A program made the translations under genes and the position numbers. Source: Bacteroidaceae bacterium (lineage in GTDB: Bacteria > Bacteroidota > Bacteroidia > Bacteroidales > Bacteroidaceae). From it: a stretch of 10,217 nucleotides of DNA. The stretch lies in assembly GCA_900765575.1 (NCBI GenBank), contig CAAFRW010000003.1, positions 1-10,217 of the forward strand. Direction: 5' to 3'. The notes under the pieces are model-generated. The model worked only from the letters and a program-made list of their open reading frames with translations, was not told the DNA's origin and did no database searches. Positions 1-6,937 of the stretch are shown one piece after another (the stretch's first letter is position 1; each line of letters opens with the position of its first letter).

Positions 1-472
1 ATCGCGTGTCGGTGGCTGCATCGTGTGTCATCATGCGACGAAATCCATTGGCTATTTTCGATTGCAGTTTCTTGAATCCGGAATCTTTCCGGTTGGCCCG
101 GATACCCATCACCAAAGGATACTCTTTGATATATTGAAGCAATAGATTGAAATCTTCGGGATTGGTTTGCAAATCGGCGTCGATGTATCCCACATATTTC
201 GATTCGGCCATATCGATGCCGGCTTTCATGGCTGCGCTCAGTCCGGCGTTTTTAGCAAAACTGATGTAATAGAAATGGGGGTTGCGCGCGCAAATCTCTT
301 CTATATGCTTTTCGCTGCTGTCTTTCGACCCGTCATTGACAAATAGCACACAAGAGGAGCAGGCAGAAGTAGGCAGAAATTCTCCTAATTTGTTTTCCAA
401 TGCGGCCATATTGTCTTCCTCATTATAGATGGGGACAATGATTGTCAAATCATAATTGGCTGTTTTATTCAT
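1..472 (-). CDS. Polyprenyl-phosphate glycosyltransferase, GT2 (DPM1/ArnC-like), N-terminal part
   Basis: Only the first 157 codons are present; the rest lies beyond the left edge. The protein begins MNKTANYDLTIIVPIYNEED, the standard opening of a GT-A fold family 2 enzyme. NDGS is at residues 46-49 and the metal-binding DAD at 98-100 (YIDADLQ), then the PEDF and MGIRANRKDSG stretches typical of dolichol/undecaprenyl-phosphate sugar synthases. Such enzymes move a sugar from a nucleotide to polyprenyl phosphate on the inner face of the membrane. The missing part would show whether C-terminal membrane helices exist. The ATG lies 4 bp after the stop of the ArnT-like gene, so the two are very probably cotranscribed, and the pair makes functional sense: one enzyme builds a lipid-linked sugar, the other uses it. 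The sugar cannot be read from the sequence. Confidence 0.88.
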   Translation of the reverse strand, partial: MNKTANYDLTIIVPIYNEEDNMAALENKLGEFLPTSACSSCVLFVNDGSKDSSEKHIEEICARNPHFYYISFAKNAGLSAAMKAGIDMAESKYVGYIDADLQTNPEDFNLLLQYIKEYPLVMGIRANRKDSGFKKLQSKIANGFRRMMTHDAATDTR

Positions 473-476
473 ATGT

Positions 477-2111
477 TTATTTCTTTTTTAATATCGTTAC
501 ATTATAGAGGAACATGTCACTATACCGTTTGGTGTTTTTAGGGCGGCGGTTGTTGTCGTAATGCCCTACCCAAGTAGTGTCTACTTTTTCCCAAAGGGTA
601 GCCGGCAATTCTTCGCCTACTCTTCCGTGGGTAAGAATGGCGCACGGAAGTGCTTTCATTACTTCTTCCGTATGATTGATATCCAGTGGACGTATCTTTT
701 TATTTGCTTCGTACACCAGTTCAATGCGAAGTTCTTGTCCCGCTACCGAATAGAACGGGAGGGGTTTTAAAGCCTCTACTTCCCGGGTGCCGCTGATGCT
801 TCTGAATTCCGGATTGTTGACCAGTCCGCCAATATAAGGCATACAGAAAAGTTCGGCGATGATAAAGAGTATCACAACGCCCGAAAGGAAACGCATCGGT
901 CTCAATCGGGTCATGGAAGTAACCATAAATATGGCCAATCCCCATATCAATACGGTAAGTAGAATGAGCGAAGAGAGGGAGAGCATCTCCTTTTGGTATA
1001 GGGTAAAATATCCTACTACCGGTAAAGCGAATAAAATAAGTGTAACCAGTCCGGAGTTTACCAGGTAGAACCATTTTCCGGTTTTGTCGAGCCGTCTTTT
1101 CTTTATCTCCTCCGTCCAGTGTATGAACAGGAATCCAATGGTATAAGCTGCCGGAATCAGTACCGGAAGCAAGTATCGGTTTTTCTTTTCAGGCAAGAAG
1201 GAAAGAAAGATGACAAGGAATAACATCCAGCACAATGCAAACAGATATTCACGGTGCTGGCGTATCTTCCTGTTCCAATAAGGAACTGCAAGAGTGATAA
1301 GTACCATCAGTGCCCAGATACCGGTTTCCAGGAAAAAAGTGCCGTAATAATACCACGGGCGTACATTTCGTTCCACCCAAGCCGTGGATTCTTTATCCAA
1401 TACATAGCGAGCCTCTTCGGCGTGGAATAGATAAATAAATAGATACCACCAACTACTGATAAGAAGGCAGACAAGTATCATAACGAATATAGGCAAGCCT
1501 TTCTTCCTTAAAGAGCGACGAAGGAATAAAGTATAGCTCACTAAGAAAGGCAGTAGCAAGGCATAGAATGAAACCGGACCTTTACCTAAGAACGAAAGTC
1601 CTAAAAAGATGCCTGCTCCGAGAAAGTTTCCCCATTGTCGGCCTTCCTTCTGTAGTCCTTTGTATAAAAAGTAGAGAGCTCCCATCATGAAAGCGTGGCA
1701 ATAGATATCCCATGAGGCTGTTCGTCCCATGAGTATAATATTGTAAGAAGTGCATAAGACGAGCGAGGAAACTAATGCGTATTTATTGTTCTTGGTCAGT
1801 TCCTTCCCTAATAGATAGAAGAAGAAAATTAAAAGCGTGGCGGCAAGTCCGGCCATGGCCCGTTGCGCTCCCATATCATCAGGGAAAACCATTTCAACTC
1901 CGGCGGCAATCCATGTAGGCAACGGCGGTTTCTCTAACCGTAATTCCCCATTCATAGTCGGAACCATCCAATGTCCGTCGTAGACCATTTCTCGCGCTGT
2001 AATGATATTTCGCGACTCCATGATGTCCGTATAAATCACTCTGTTGTTAATGAAGAACGTGAAAAAACAGACAACCAGCAGCAAAAGTAAGTGTAAATGC
2101 TTTGCTTTCAT
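477..2111 (-). CDS. ArnT-like lipid-linked sugar glycosyltransferase (GT83/PMT-type membrane protein)
   Basis: This is a 544-residue polytopic membrane protein. It opens with a hydrophobic helix (about residues 6-22), followed by a periplasmic loop with the ArnT/PMT signature. In that loop D29 and E32 lie in YTDIMESRN, then AREM and GHW, then E60-K61 in EKPPLPTW. D135 (TASWDIYCHAF) matches a further conserved acidic site. Many hydrophobic helices follow, and then a soluble C-terminal part. The family transfers sugars from undecaprenyl phosphate to lipid A or other envelope acceptors on the periplasmic side. I use the ATG at 2111. The longer reading from a TTG at 2144 would start inside the promoter -7 box, which makes it unlikely. 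The downstream GT2 gene (4 bp away) probably supplies the lipid-linked donor. Donor and acceptor are unknown; calling it true L-Ara4N transferase arnT would be unjustified. Confidence 0.88.
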   Translation of the reverse strand: MKAKHLHLLLLLVVCFFTFFINNRVIYTDIMESRNIITAREMVYDGHWMVPTMNGELRLEKPPLPTWIAAGVEMVFPDDMGAQRAMAGLAATLLIFFFYLLGKELTKNNKYALVSSLVLCTSYNIILMGRTASWDIYCHAFMMGALYFLYKGLQKEGRQWGNFLGAGIFLGLSFLGKGPVSFYALLLPFLVSYTLFLRRSLRKKGLPIFVMILVCLLISSWWYLFIYLFHAEEARYVLDKESTAWVERNVRPWYYYGTFFLETGIWALMVLITLAVPYWNRKIRQHREYLFALCWMLFLVIFLSFLPEKKNRYLLPVLIPAAYTIGFLFIHWTEEIKKRRLDKTGKWFYLVNSGLVTLILFALPVVGYFTLYQKEMLSLSSLILLTVLIWGLAIFMVTSMTRLRPMRFLSGVVILFIIAELFCMPYIGGLVNNPEFRSISGTREVEALKPLPFYSVAGQELRIELVYEANKKIRPLDINHTEEVMKALPCAILTHGRVGEELPATLWEKVDTTWVGHYDNNRRPKNTKRYSDMFLYNVTILKKK

Positions 2112-2141
2112 AATTTCGCTATCATAAATTAATAGAGGCCA

Positions 2142-2149
2142 CAAAGTTA
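2142..2149 (-). promoter_or_regulatory. Promoter -7 box for the ArnT-like operon
   Basis: On the minus strand this reads TAACTTTG, an exact match to the Bacteroides -7 consensus TAnnTTTG. It sits 30 bp before the ATG at 2111, leaving room for a short leader of roughly 20-25 nt. No clear TTTG -33 element is found at the expected 19-22 bp upstream, so strength is uncertain. Confidence 0.55.
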
Positions 2150-2360
2150 TGATTAAATATTGAATACATTTTGAACTTTTATGTTTTTCTTCATTTTACT
2201 TGACGTTTTTATATCTTGCTTTTTGAGATGTGTTTTCCTTTTGCGCCTCTTTTATTTTGTTATATCAATTGTTTTTATTTTTCTGTGATTACTTTTCTCT
2301 CAGTTGTAAATGTATCTTTTTTGTTACAAGATGTATTCTATTAAAAATGGATGAGTCTAT

Positions 2361-2379
2361 GAAGTTCTTGTAGTACTTC
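2361..2379 (-). repeat. Palindromic element, copy B
   Basis: The minus strand reads GAAGTACTACAAGAACTTC: two 8-base arms around ACA, complementary at 7 of 8 positions. It shares its core with the elements at 2531-2547 and 10128-10145. Unlike those, it lies about 250 bp before the nearest minus-strand start (2111). Confidence 0.55.
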
Positions 2380-2428
2380 TGTTGTTTTTATATCTTTATT
2401 TGTTTGTAAAATCTCTGTTATACAACGT

Positions 2429-2458
2429 GTTAAGCCTTAAATTACTTATGTGCTTAAC
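2429..2458. repeat. Perfect 7-bp inverted repeat (possible operator)
   Basis: GTTAAGC at 2429-2435 and GCTTAAC at 2452-2458 are exact reverse complements, 16 bp apart, inside the divergent spacer. The centre-to-centre distance of 23 bp is about two helical turns, which would suit a dimeric regulator, but in AT-rich DNA a 7-bp match can arise by chance. Confidence 0.3.
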
Positions 2459-2530
2459 TTCTCTTGGCAAAGATAATAAAAAATGGAGAAATAAAATAGC
2501 TATAGTGAAATATCAATACTTGTATAAAGA

Positions 2531-2557
2531 GAGTACTACAAGTACTTCGTAAGTATT
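2531..2557 (+). repeat. Palindromic element, copy A, with alternative hairpins before the ATG
   Basis: Three 7-base arms lie in a row: GAGTACT (2531-2537), AGTACTT (2541-2547) and AAGTATT (2551-2557), with 3-base loops ACA and CGT. The middle arm can pair with the first (six pairs plus one G-U) or with the third (six pairs plus one G-U). The two hairpins exclude each other, and the third arm abuts the ATG at 2558. If this stretch is in the transcript, the second hairpin would cover the ribosome-binding region. The element recurs at 2361-2379 and 10128-10145. Confidence 0.6.
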
Positions 2558-3352
2558 ATGAAAGTTTCTTTGATTATATCGACTTACAATCGTCCGGATG
2601 CATTGCGGGTGTGTTTGGATAGTGTGTGTAAACAGGTGGTATTACCGGATGAGGTGTTGATTGGCGACGATGGTTCGACAGATGAAACGGCCTGTTTGAT
2701 AGAAGAGGTGAGGCCGGGTTTTCCTGTACCATTGCTTCACGTGTGGCACGAGGATGAAGGTTTTCGGCTAGCCATGATGCGTAACAAGTGTGTGGCCAAG
2801 GCTTCGGGAGAGTATATTATTGAGATTGACGGTGATGTGTTTCTGCATCCGCTGTTCATAGCCGACCATCTGCGCGAAGCGGGGAAGGGTATCTATGTAA
2901 AGGGTGGACGGGCTAATCTAAACCGGGAGACTACGGAGAGCATTTGTCGTGAAGGAGTAGCACGTACACTCTCGTGTCGGAGTGGTGCTTTTGAGAGCAA
3001 ATCGGAAAATGCCTGGCACTGTGGATGGTTGGCTCACTTTTTGGCTTCCCGCTATAGAAAGCATCGTTCGGTGGCTTTGGGGTGTAACCTCTCTTTCTTT
3101 CGGGAAGACTTTGTGAGAATAAATGGTTATGACGAGTTTTTCGAGGGCTGGGGAGGCGAGGACATTGATTTGGGAAACCGTTTGCAACGGAGCGGTTGCC
3201 GGAAACGCTACCTGAAGTTTTCCGGAATTGTCTACCACCTGTGGCACGAAGACAAGTTTATGTATAATCGTGAAAAGAATTTTGCTTATGAAGCGCAACA
3301 AAATGTCCGTCGGACAGTACGATGTACCGACGGGGTGGATAAATATTTGTAA
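2558..3352 (+). CDS. Glycosyltransferase family 2 with galactosyltransferase-like C-terminal region
   Basis: The 264-residue protein is a soluble cytoplasmic GT-A enzyme with no membrane helices. MKVSLIISTYNRPDAL opens the nucleotide-sugar fold. DDGS is at residues 37-40, HEDEGFRLAMMRNK at 64-77 and the metal-binding DGD at 91-93. The C-terminal half carries GWGGEDIDLGNR (197-208), the acceptor-side motif of the Glyco_transf_7C type, and then HLWH at 227-230. This combination is common in Bacteroidetes enzymes that extend lipopolysaccharide or other surface glycans by one sugar; donor and acceptor are not readable. The gene stands alone, divergent from the ArnT-like operon and convergent with the phosphonate cluster. 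The ATG at 2558 directly precedes the conserved fold, so the start is secure. Its leader resembles that of the first gene of the phosphonate cluster. Confidence 0.9.
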   Translation: MKVSLIISTYNRPDALRVCLDSVCKQVVLPDEVLIGDDGSTDETACLIEEVRPGFPVPLLHVWHEDEGFRLAMMRNKCVAKASGEYIIEIDGDVFLHPLFIADHLREAGKGIYVKGGRANLNRETTESICREGVARTLSCRSGAFESKSENAWHCGWLAHFLASRYRKHRSVALGCNLSFFREDFVRINGYDEFFEGWGGEDIDLGNRLQRSGCRKRYLKFSGIVYHLWHEDKFMYNREKNFAYEAQQNVRRTVRCTDGVDKYL

Positions 3353-3545
3353 ATTGTCGAGGAAAGCATTCGTTATTTAAGTTTGCCGATTAACGATATG
3401 ACAGATTTATAGGTAGTTAAGAATCCTTGGGATTTTCTGTATGTGGCTAGATTTAAGTGCTTTGATAGAGTACAAAACAAAAAGCTCTTCCCTATGCCAT
3501 TGCATAAAGTTACAGAATTTCTTTTGGATTTTTAACGTCCCTTCT
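3353..3545. other. Convergent intergenic region, no clear terminator
   Basis: This 193-bp spacer lies between two convergent stop codons and should contain transcription ends for both strands. The best hairpin is TATGC/GCATA with loop CATT (3493-3506). On the minus strand a T-rich run (TTTTTGTTTT) follows nine bases after the stem, which is too far for a standard intrinsic terminator. A CCCT/AGGG stem overlaps the glf stop codon. Neither is convincing. Confidence 0.35.
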
Positions 3546-4655
3546 TTAGGGTTCTATCTGCCGGAACAGGGCTAGTGCGGCAGCTATCGTATCGTCCATG
3601 TCGGCGTAAGTGTATTGCGCCAGCCTTCCGCCAAACCATACATTTTCTTTGTTTTCTGCTAAAGCCTGGTATTGTTGGAAAAGACGTGTGTTGCGTTCGT
3701 CGTTCACCGGATAGTAAGGCTCTTTGCCCGGTTCATATTGGTCGGGATATTCGTATGTAATGACCGTGTGCGGCTGTTGGCCGAATTCGAAATGCTTATG
3801 TTCGATGAGGCGTGTGTAAGGAACTTCCCGTTCGCAGTAGTTTACTACGGCATTACCTTGAAAATCCTCCATTTCCAAACGTTCGTGTTCGAAGCGTAAA
3901 CTGCGGTACTCCAAACGGCCGAGGCTATAGTCGAAGTACTCATCGATGCACCCTGTGTACAGTGTCCGGTCGGCCAGTGCGTCCAGTTCTGCACGATGTG
4001 TAATGTAATCTGTCTCCGTACGTACATCGCATCCTTCCAACAGACGTTCTATCAGCAGGTTGTAGCCGCCAATGGGGATTCCCTGGTAAGGGTCGTTGAA
4101 GTAATTGTTGTTGTAAGTAAAGCGAAACGGCACGCGGCGGATGATGAAAGCCGGAAGTTCTGTAGCCGGGCGTCCCCACTGCTTTTCGGTGTATCCTTTA
4201 ATAAGGCGTTCGTAGATATCCTTTCCACAAAGCGTTAATGCCTGTTCTTCCAGATTCGCCGGTTGGGTGATGTGGGCATAAGCGCTGCGTTGCTCCTCTA
4301 TTTTTGCTCGTGCCTCAGCTGGTGTGCGTACCTCTTTCCACAGTTGGTGGAAGGTATTCATGTTGAAGGGCAGGTTATAGAGTTCGTCGTGATAGTGTGC
4401 CAGTGGCGAGTTCACGTAATGGTTGAACTCCACCAGTTGGTTGACGTATTTCCATACTTCTTTATTATCTGTATGGAAGATGTGTGCACCATACTTGTGG
4501 ACATGGATACCGTCCACATCTTCGCAATAAAGGTTGCCTCCGGTCTGCGGCCGTTTGTCTATGACCAGACATTTCTTTCCGGCCTTGTGTGCTTCGTGCG
4601 CGAAAACCGAGCCGAATAGTCCGGCTCCCACTATGAGATAGTCGTATGTGTGCAT
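3546..4655 (-). CDS. glf: UDP-galactopyranose mutase
   Basis: Glf is a flavoenzyme that interconverts UDP-galactopyranose and UDP-galactofuranose, giving the donor for galactofuranose in surface glycans. The 369-residue length is normal for bacterial members. The FAD-binding GAGLFG is at residues 10-15, the K/RPQTGGN flavin region at 35-41 and KYGAHIFHT at 54-62. The active-site KQWG with W160 follows, then RRVPFRFTYNNNYF (173-186) with R174. R282 lies in YTRLIEHKHF, and the C-terminal FAD motif is WFGGRLAQYTYADMDDTI (340-357). All key residues of the well-studied Klebsiella and E. coli enzymes appear to be in place, so it should be active. It is the last gene of the phosphonate cluster, after a 155-bp gap with its own promoter. 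A galactofuranose residue in the AEP-bearing glycan is plausible but not shown. Confidence 0.97.
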   Translation of the reverse strand: MHTYDYLIVGAGLFGSVFAHEAHKAGKKCLVIDKRPQTGGNLYCEDVDGIHVHKYGAHIFHTDNKEVWKYVNQLVEFNHYVNSPLAHYHDELYNLPFNMNTFHQLWKEVRTPAEARAKIEEQRSAYAHITQPANLEEQALTLCGKDIYERLIKGYTEKQWGRPATELPAFIIRRVPFRFTYNNNYFNDPYQGIPIGGYNLLIERLLEGCDVRTETDYITHRAELDALADRTLYTGCIDEYFDYSLGRLEYRSLRFEHERLEMEDFQGNAVVNYCEREVPYTRLIEHKHFEFGQQPHTVITYEYPDQYEPGKEPYYPVNDERNTRLFQQYQALAENKENVWFGGRLAQYTYADMDDTIAAALALFRQIEP

Positions 4656-4694
4656 ATATTTAGCGATTAAAATGGTTTAATTTGTTTATCGGGG

Positions 4695-4728
4695 CAAACT
4701 TACGAAAAAACGGTGGAATATGTGCAAA
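4695..4728 (-). promoter_or_regulatory. Internal promoter for glf
   Basis: On the minus strand, TTTG (4725-4728) is followed after 22 bp by TAAGTTTG (4695-4702). This matches the Bacteroides -33 TTTG and -7 TAnnTTTG elements with nearly standard spacing. The expected start of transcription lies near 4688, giving a leader of about 30 nt before the ATG at 4655. It would let glf be expressed apart from the phosphonate genes. Confidence 0.65.
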
Positions 4729-4737
4729 GAAACTGGA

Positions 4738-4789
4738 CCGAAGTGTCCGTACATCGGGCTGGTTGCCTTGTGAAGTGCGGACATTTCGG
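4738..4789. repeat. 12-bp inverted repeat upstream of the glf promoter
   Basis: CCGAAGTGTCCG (4738-4749) and CGGACATTTCGG (4778-4789) are reverse complements at 11 of 12 positions, with a 28-bp spacer. The repeat lies between the licD stop and the glf promoter, 9 bp from the -33 box. As plus-strand RNA the odd pair is G-U; as minus-strand RNA it is an A-C mismatch. It could be an operator, or a structure that ends or pauses licD transcription, although no immediate U-run follows. It is GC-rich compared with the nearby promoter. Confidence 0.5.
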
Positions 4790-4810
4790 CACGGTGAAAG
4801 CTACGGCGGG

Positions 4811-5635
4811 TTACAACTCTCCATTGTATTCCCGGTAGGGTTTGTCGAACTGTACTACCCGGTAACGGTGTTGTTTTTGTTGGTTATGGGGTGGAATCTC
4901 CATGTAGTTACCGTAGATAAGACGGAGTAACGCATCGGGTTGGCTCACTCCATTGAAGGTTCTTCCTTCAAATAGAATCGGTTTACCCTCTCCATATAAA
5001 GCTTTGGGGGCGACGCCCCGCTTTAAGGGAAAATCATTGTCTATTAAATAGTCGCATGCGTTGTAGTCGTAGTGGGAGCGAACCTGTTTGATAGCCCGTT
5101 GCAGTTTGTCTGGGTCGAGGCATTTCCGGCAGAGCAGCGAAGGGAATGCCCGCAATCCGGAGCCGTGTTTGTAAGGGTCGCGGCAGACAAAATAGAGCAG
5201 CTTTTCGTAGAAATGACTAAGCCGATAATTCCACCACTGCTTTAGTTGACCGGATGGAAGGCCGTCCAATGGGAAGATGTCAATGCACAGTCCGCCGATG
5301 TATTGCAGCTTCCGTCGCTCCAGCAAGGTAGTGTGGCTATCCTGTACCTTGGCGAAGGCAAACGGATAGTGCTTGGTATACTCCGGTGCCACCACTTCTA
5401 ACGGAGCGGGCAGCCATTCGTGGGCGTGGCGGAGGAAACGTTCGTAATCGGGACGTGGCATGGCAATGTCAATATCGTCGTCCCAGGGGATGAATCCCTT
5501 GTGCCGTACGGCGCCCAGCAGAGTGCCTGCTACCAGATAGTAGCGGATGTGATGCGTTTGGCAAGCTTTGTCCACTTCAGTAAGTATATCCAACAGTCGT
5601 AACTGGAAGGTTCGTAAATCAAAAGGTTCGTTCAT
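4811..5635 (-). CDS. LicD-family phosphotransferase, probably AEP transferase
   Basis: LicD-family proteins move a phospho-alcohol group from a CDP- or CMP-activated donor to a glycan hydroxyl; the classic case is phosphocholine. The 274-residue protein shows the family core at about residues 37-59: GTLLGAVRHKGFIPWDDDID, with the metal-binding acidic cluster at 52-56. KVQD (about 96-99) and GLCIDIFPLDG (115-125) follow, as usual in the family. No membrane helix is evident, so it should act in the cytoplasm or at the membrane face. Being next to AEP synthesis and a cytidylyltransferase, its likely donor is CMP-AEP, giving an AEP-decorated sugar; this is an inference from context. The ATG at 5635 is chosen over a TTG two codons upstream. 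It is 119 bp from aepZ, with repeats in the gap. Confidence 0.9.
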   Translation of the reverse strand: MNEPFDLRTFQLRLLDILTEVDKACQTHHIRYYLVAGTLLGAVRHKGFIPWDDDIDIAMPRPDYERFLRHAHEWLPAPLEVVAPEYTKHYPFAFAKVQDSHTTLLERRKLQYIGGLCIDIFPLDGLPSGQLKQWWNYRLSHFYEKLLYFVCRDPYKHGSGLRAFPSLLCRKCLDPDKLQRAIKQVRSHYDYNACDYLIDNDFPLKRGVAPKALYGEGKPILFEGRTFNGVSQPDALLRLIYGNYMEIPPHNQQKQHRYRVVQFDKPYREYNGEL

Positions 5636-5662
5636 AATCAATCAAAATTTGGAAGGCTATGT

Positions 5663-5753
5663 TTCATCATGCCTTGTTGAGTTGTATCATGGATTCAACG
5701 TGTTGAATTGCCATATAGAATAGCGCTTCACCACGCCTTGTTGAACTATATGG
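5663..5753. repeat. Decayed duplication and inverted repeats between aepZ and licD
   Basis: Two 25-bp direct repeats lie 64 bp apart (5663-5687 and 5727-5751), sharing CA-GCCTTGTTGA. They match at 20 of 25 positions and all five differences are transitions. Between them TTCAAC and GTTGAA (5694-5707) form a short hairpin, extendable to ATGG/CCAT across a 2-base bulge (5689-5714). In addition CCATATAG (5711-5718) and CTATATGG (5746-5753) are perfect inverted repeats. On the minus strand a 15-codon frame (5667-5714, beginning MAIQHVES) is open, but too short to call a gene. Confidence 0.5.
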
Positions 5754-5754
5754 G

Positions 5755-6909
5755 TCAGGCCTGTTCCGCGGTAGCGATTTCGCTGTATGGGACAGGTATC
5801 TGTACTCCTTCGTGCTGTAATGCCTCGCGTAGTACGACGAAGAAATTTTCGATGTCCTCTTGGTCGATGGCGCCTAGTGCACAGAGCCGGAACGTATTGG
5901 TGGTGGAAATCTTACCCGGATAAATGGTAAATCCACGTTCGTAACAATAGTCGTGTATCCGTTCAAAGTTCCAGTGCGGGTCATCGGGATAGATGACCGA
6001 CACCACTAATCCCGACTGCCATTCCCGTTTTATCACATTGCGGAAACCTAACTGTTCCAAGCCTTTGTGTAAAGCCTCAAACACCCTTCGGTGACGGGCG
6101 AATTTGGCTTCCTCACCCAGTGTGAAGTATTCGTCGAGCGCTTGTCGGGTGGCATAGATAGTCTGCACGGGAGGGGTGAAGTGCATCTCGCCCGTGCGTT
6201 CGAAGAAGTCGTACTGTAAATAGAGGTTACAGTAGTAAGAGCGTTTGGGGTACTCTTTCGAACGGCGGATTATCTCTTCGTTGCCGATGATGAACGAAAG
6301 TCCTGTCATGGCCATCAATCCCTTCTGGGCCGACGCCATGCAGAAGTCCACGTTGTCTTGTTCCATATCCAGGGGAATCATGCCCAATGAGGAGGTGGTG
6401 TCGGTCACAAAAACCGCTCCGTAACGATGGGCCAGCGCGCCGATTTCACGTATCGGATTGAGTAGTCCTGTTCCGGTTTCGTGGTGGGTGGTGTATACCA
6501 AAGCAATATCGGGGTCGCTTTGTAGCACGCGTTCTACCTCGTTGAGCGGAGCCGGTGCGTAGATGGAGCACTGCATGTCAGTGTGCGGAAGTCCGTAATA
6601 GCGGCATACCTCCACCGCCCGAGCACTATAAGCGCCGTTGTTGATAATGAGTGCTTTCTTCCCGGCCGGCAGAAGTGAGTTCAGACAGATGTCAATGTTG
6701 ATGGTACCCGACCCGCAGAACAGAATCGCTGTATAGCGGTCGGCAGGAGCGTGTACCACTTTCAGCAGGTCGCTCCGCAAAGATTTCATCATGTCGGCAA
6801 ATTCTTTCTCGCGCGGACAGATATCGGGTACTACTTGCGCCATCTTCACCGTGTCGGTAGTGGTGGCAGGTCCCGGATTCAGCAGTATATTTCTTTTTAT
6901 ATCGTTCAT
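5755..6909 (-). CDS. aepZ: 2-aminoethylphosphonate aminotransferase (biosynthetic, PhnW-like)
   Basis: This PLP enzyme of the class V aminotransferase group is expected to convert phosphonoacetaldehyde to 2-aminoethylphosphonate, the last step of AEP synthesis. The start RNILLNPGPATTTDTVKMA is characteristic of the PhnW/serine-pyruvate transaminase branch. GSGT is at residues 66-69, the PLP-ring aspartate is D170 in VTDTTSS, and the Schiff-base lysine is K196 in SAQKGL. Length (384 residues) is slightly above the roughly 360-370 of degradative PhnW, because of a short C-terminal extension. PhnW normally runs towards AEP breakdown. Here the neighbouring PEP mutase and decarboxylase, and the absence of a phosphonatase gene, argue for synthesis. 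The gene begins 28 bp after aepY and is probably cotranscribed with it. The order matches B. fragilis aepXYZ. Confidence 0.94.
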   Translation of the reverse strand: MNDIKRNILLNPGPATTTDTVKMAQVVPDICPREKEFADMMKSLRSDLLKVVHAPADRYTAILFCGSGTINIDICLNSLLPAGKKALIINNGAYSARAVEVCRYYGLPHTDMQCSIYAPAPLNEVERVLQSDPDIALVYTTHHETGTGLLNPIREIGALAHRYGAVFVTDTTSSLGMIPLDMEQDNVDFCMASAQKGLMAMTGLSFIIGNEEIIRRSKEYPKRSYYCNLYLQYDFFERTGEMHFTPPVQTIYATRQALDEYFTLGEEAKFARHRRVFEALHKGLEQLGFRNVIKREWQSGLVVSVIYPDDPHWNFERIHDYCYERGFTIYPGKISTTNTFRLCALGAIDQEDIENFFVVLREALQHEGVQIPVPYSEIATAEQA

Positions 6910-6937
6910 ATCGTAAGTCGTATTATTAAATTCTTCT

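Larger units (their letters stand above)
2112..2557. promoter_or_regulatory. Divergent AT-rich intergenic region
   Basis: This 446-bp spacer separates two divergent glycosyltransferase units and is much richer in A and T than the coding DNA. It holds the -7 box for the minus-strand operon at 2142-2149. It also holds one copy of a palindromic element at 2361-2379, a perfect 7-bp inverted repeat at 2429-2458 and a second copy of the element directly before the ATG at 2558. I see no convincing -7 box for the plus-strand gene; AATACTTG near 2515-2522 is the nearest, weak, match. No open frame with protein-like composition, tRNA or known riboswitch was recognised. Confidence 0.6.

Noticed and set aside
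2112..2144. An upstream TTG start giving the ArnT-like protein 11 more residues.
   Set aside because: The TTG lies within the TAACTTTG promoter box, and the ATG at 2111 begins directly before the first membrane helix.
3493..3506. Hairpin TATGC/GCATA as an intrinsic terminator.
   Set aside because: The stem is only 5 bp with three A-T pairs, and the T-rich run begins nine bases after it.
4682..4930. An 82-codon plus-strand open frame across the licD-glf spacer.
   Set aside because: About half of it is antisense to the end of licD, its start lies in the glf promoter, and the product has no protein-like pattern.
5636..5641. A TTG start two codons upstream of the licD ATG.
   Set aside because: ATG at 5635 is the ordinary choice and nothing conserved lies upstream.
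5667..5714. A 15-codon minus-strand frame (MAIQHVES...) between aepZ and licD as a leader peptide.
   Set aside because: It lies within the repeat structure, is very short, and has no supporting start context or regulatory codon run.
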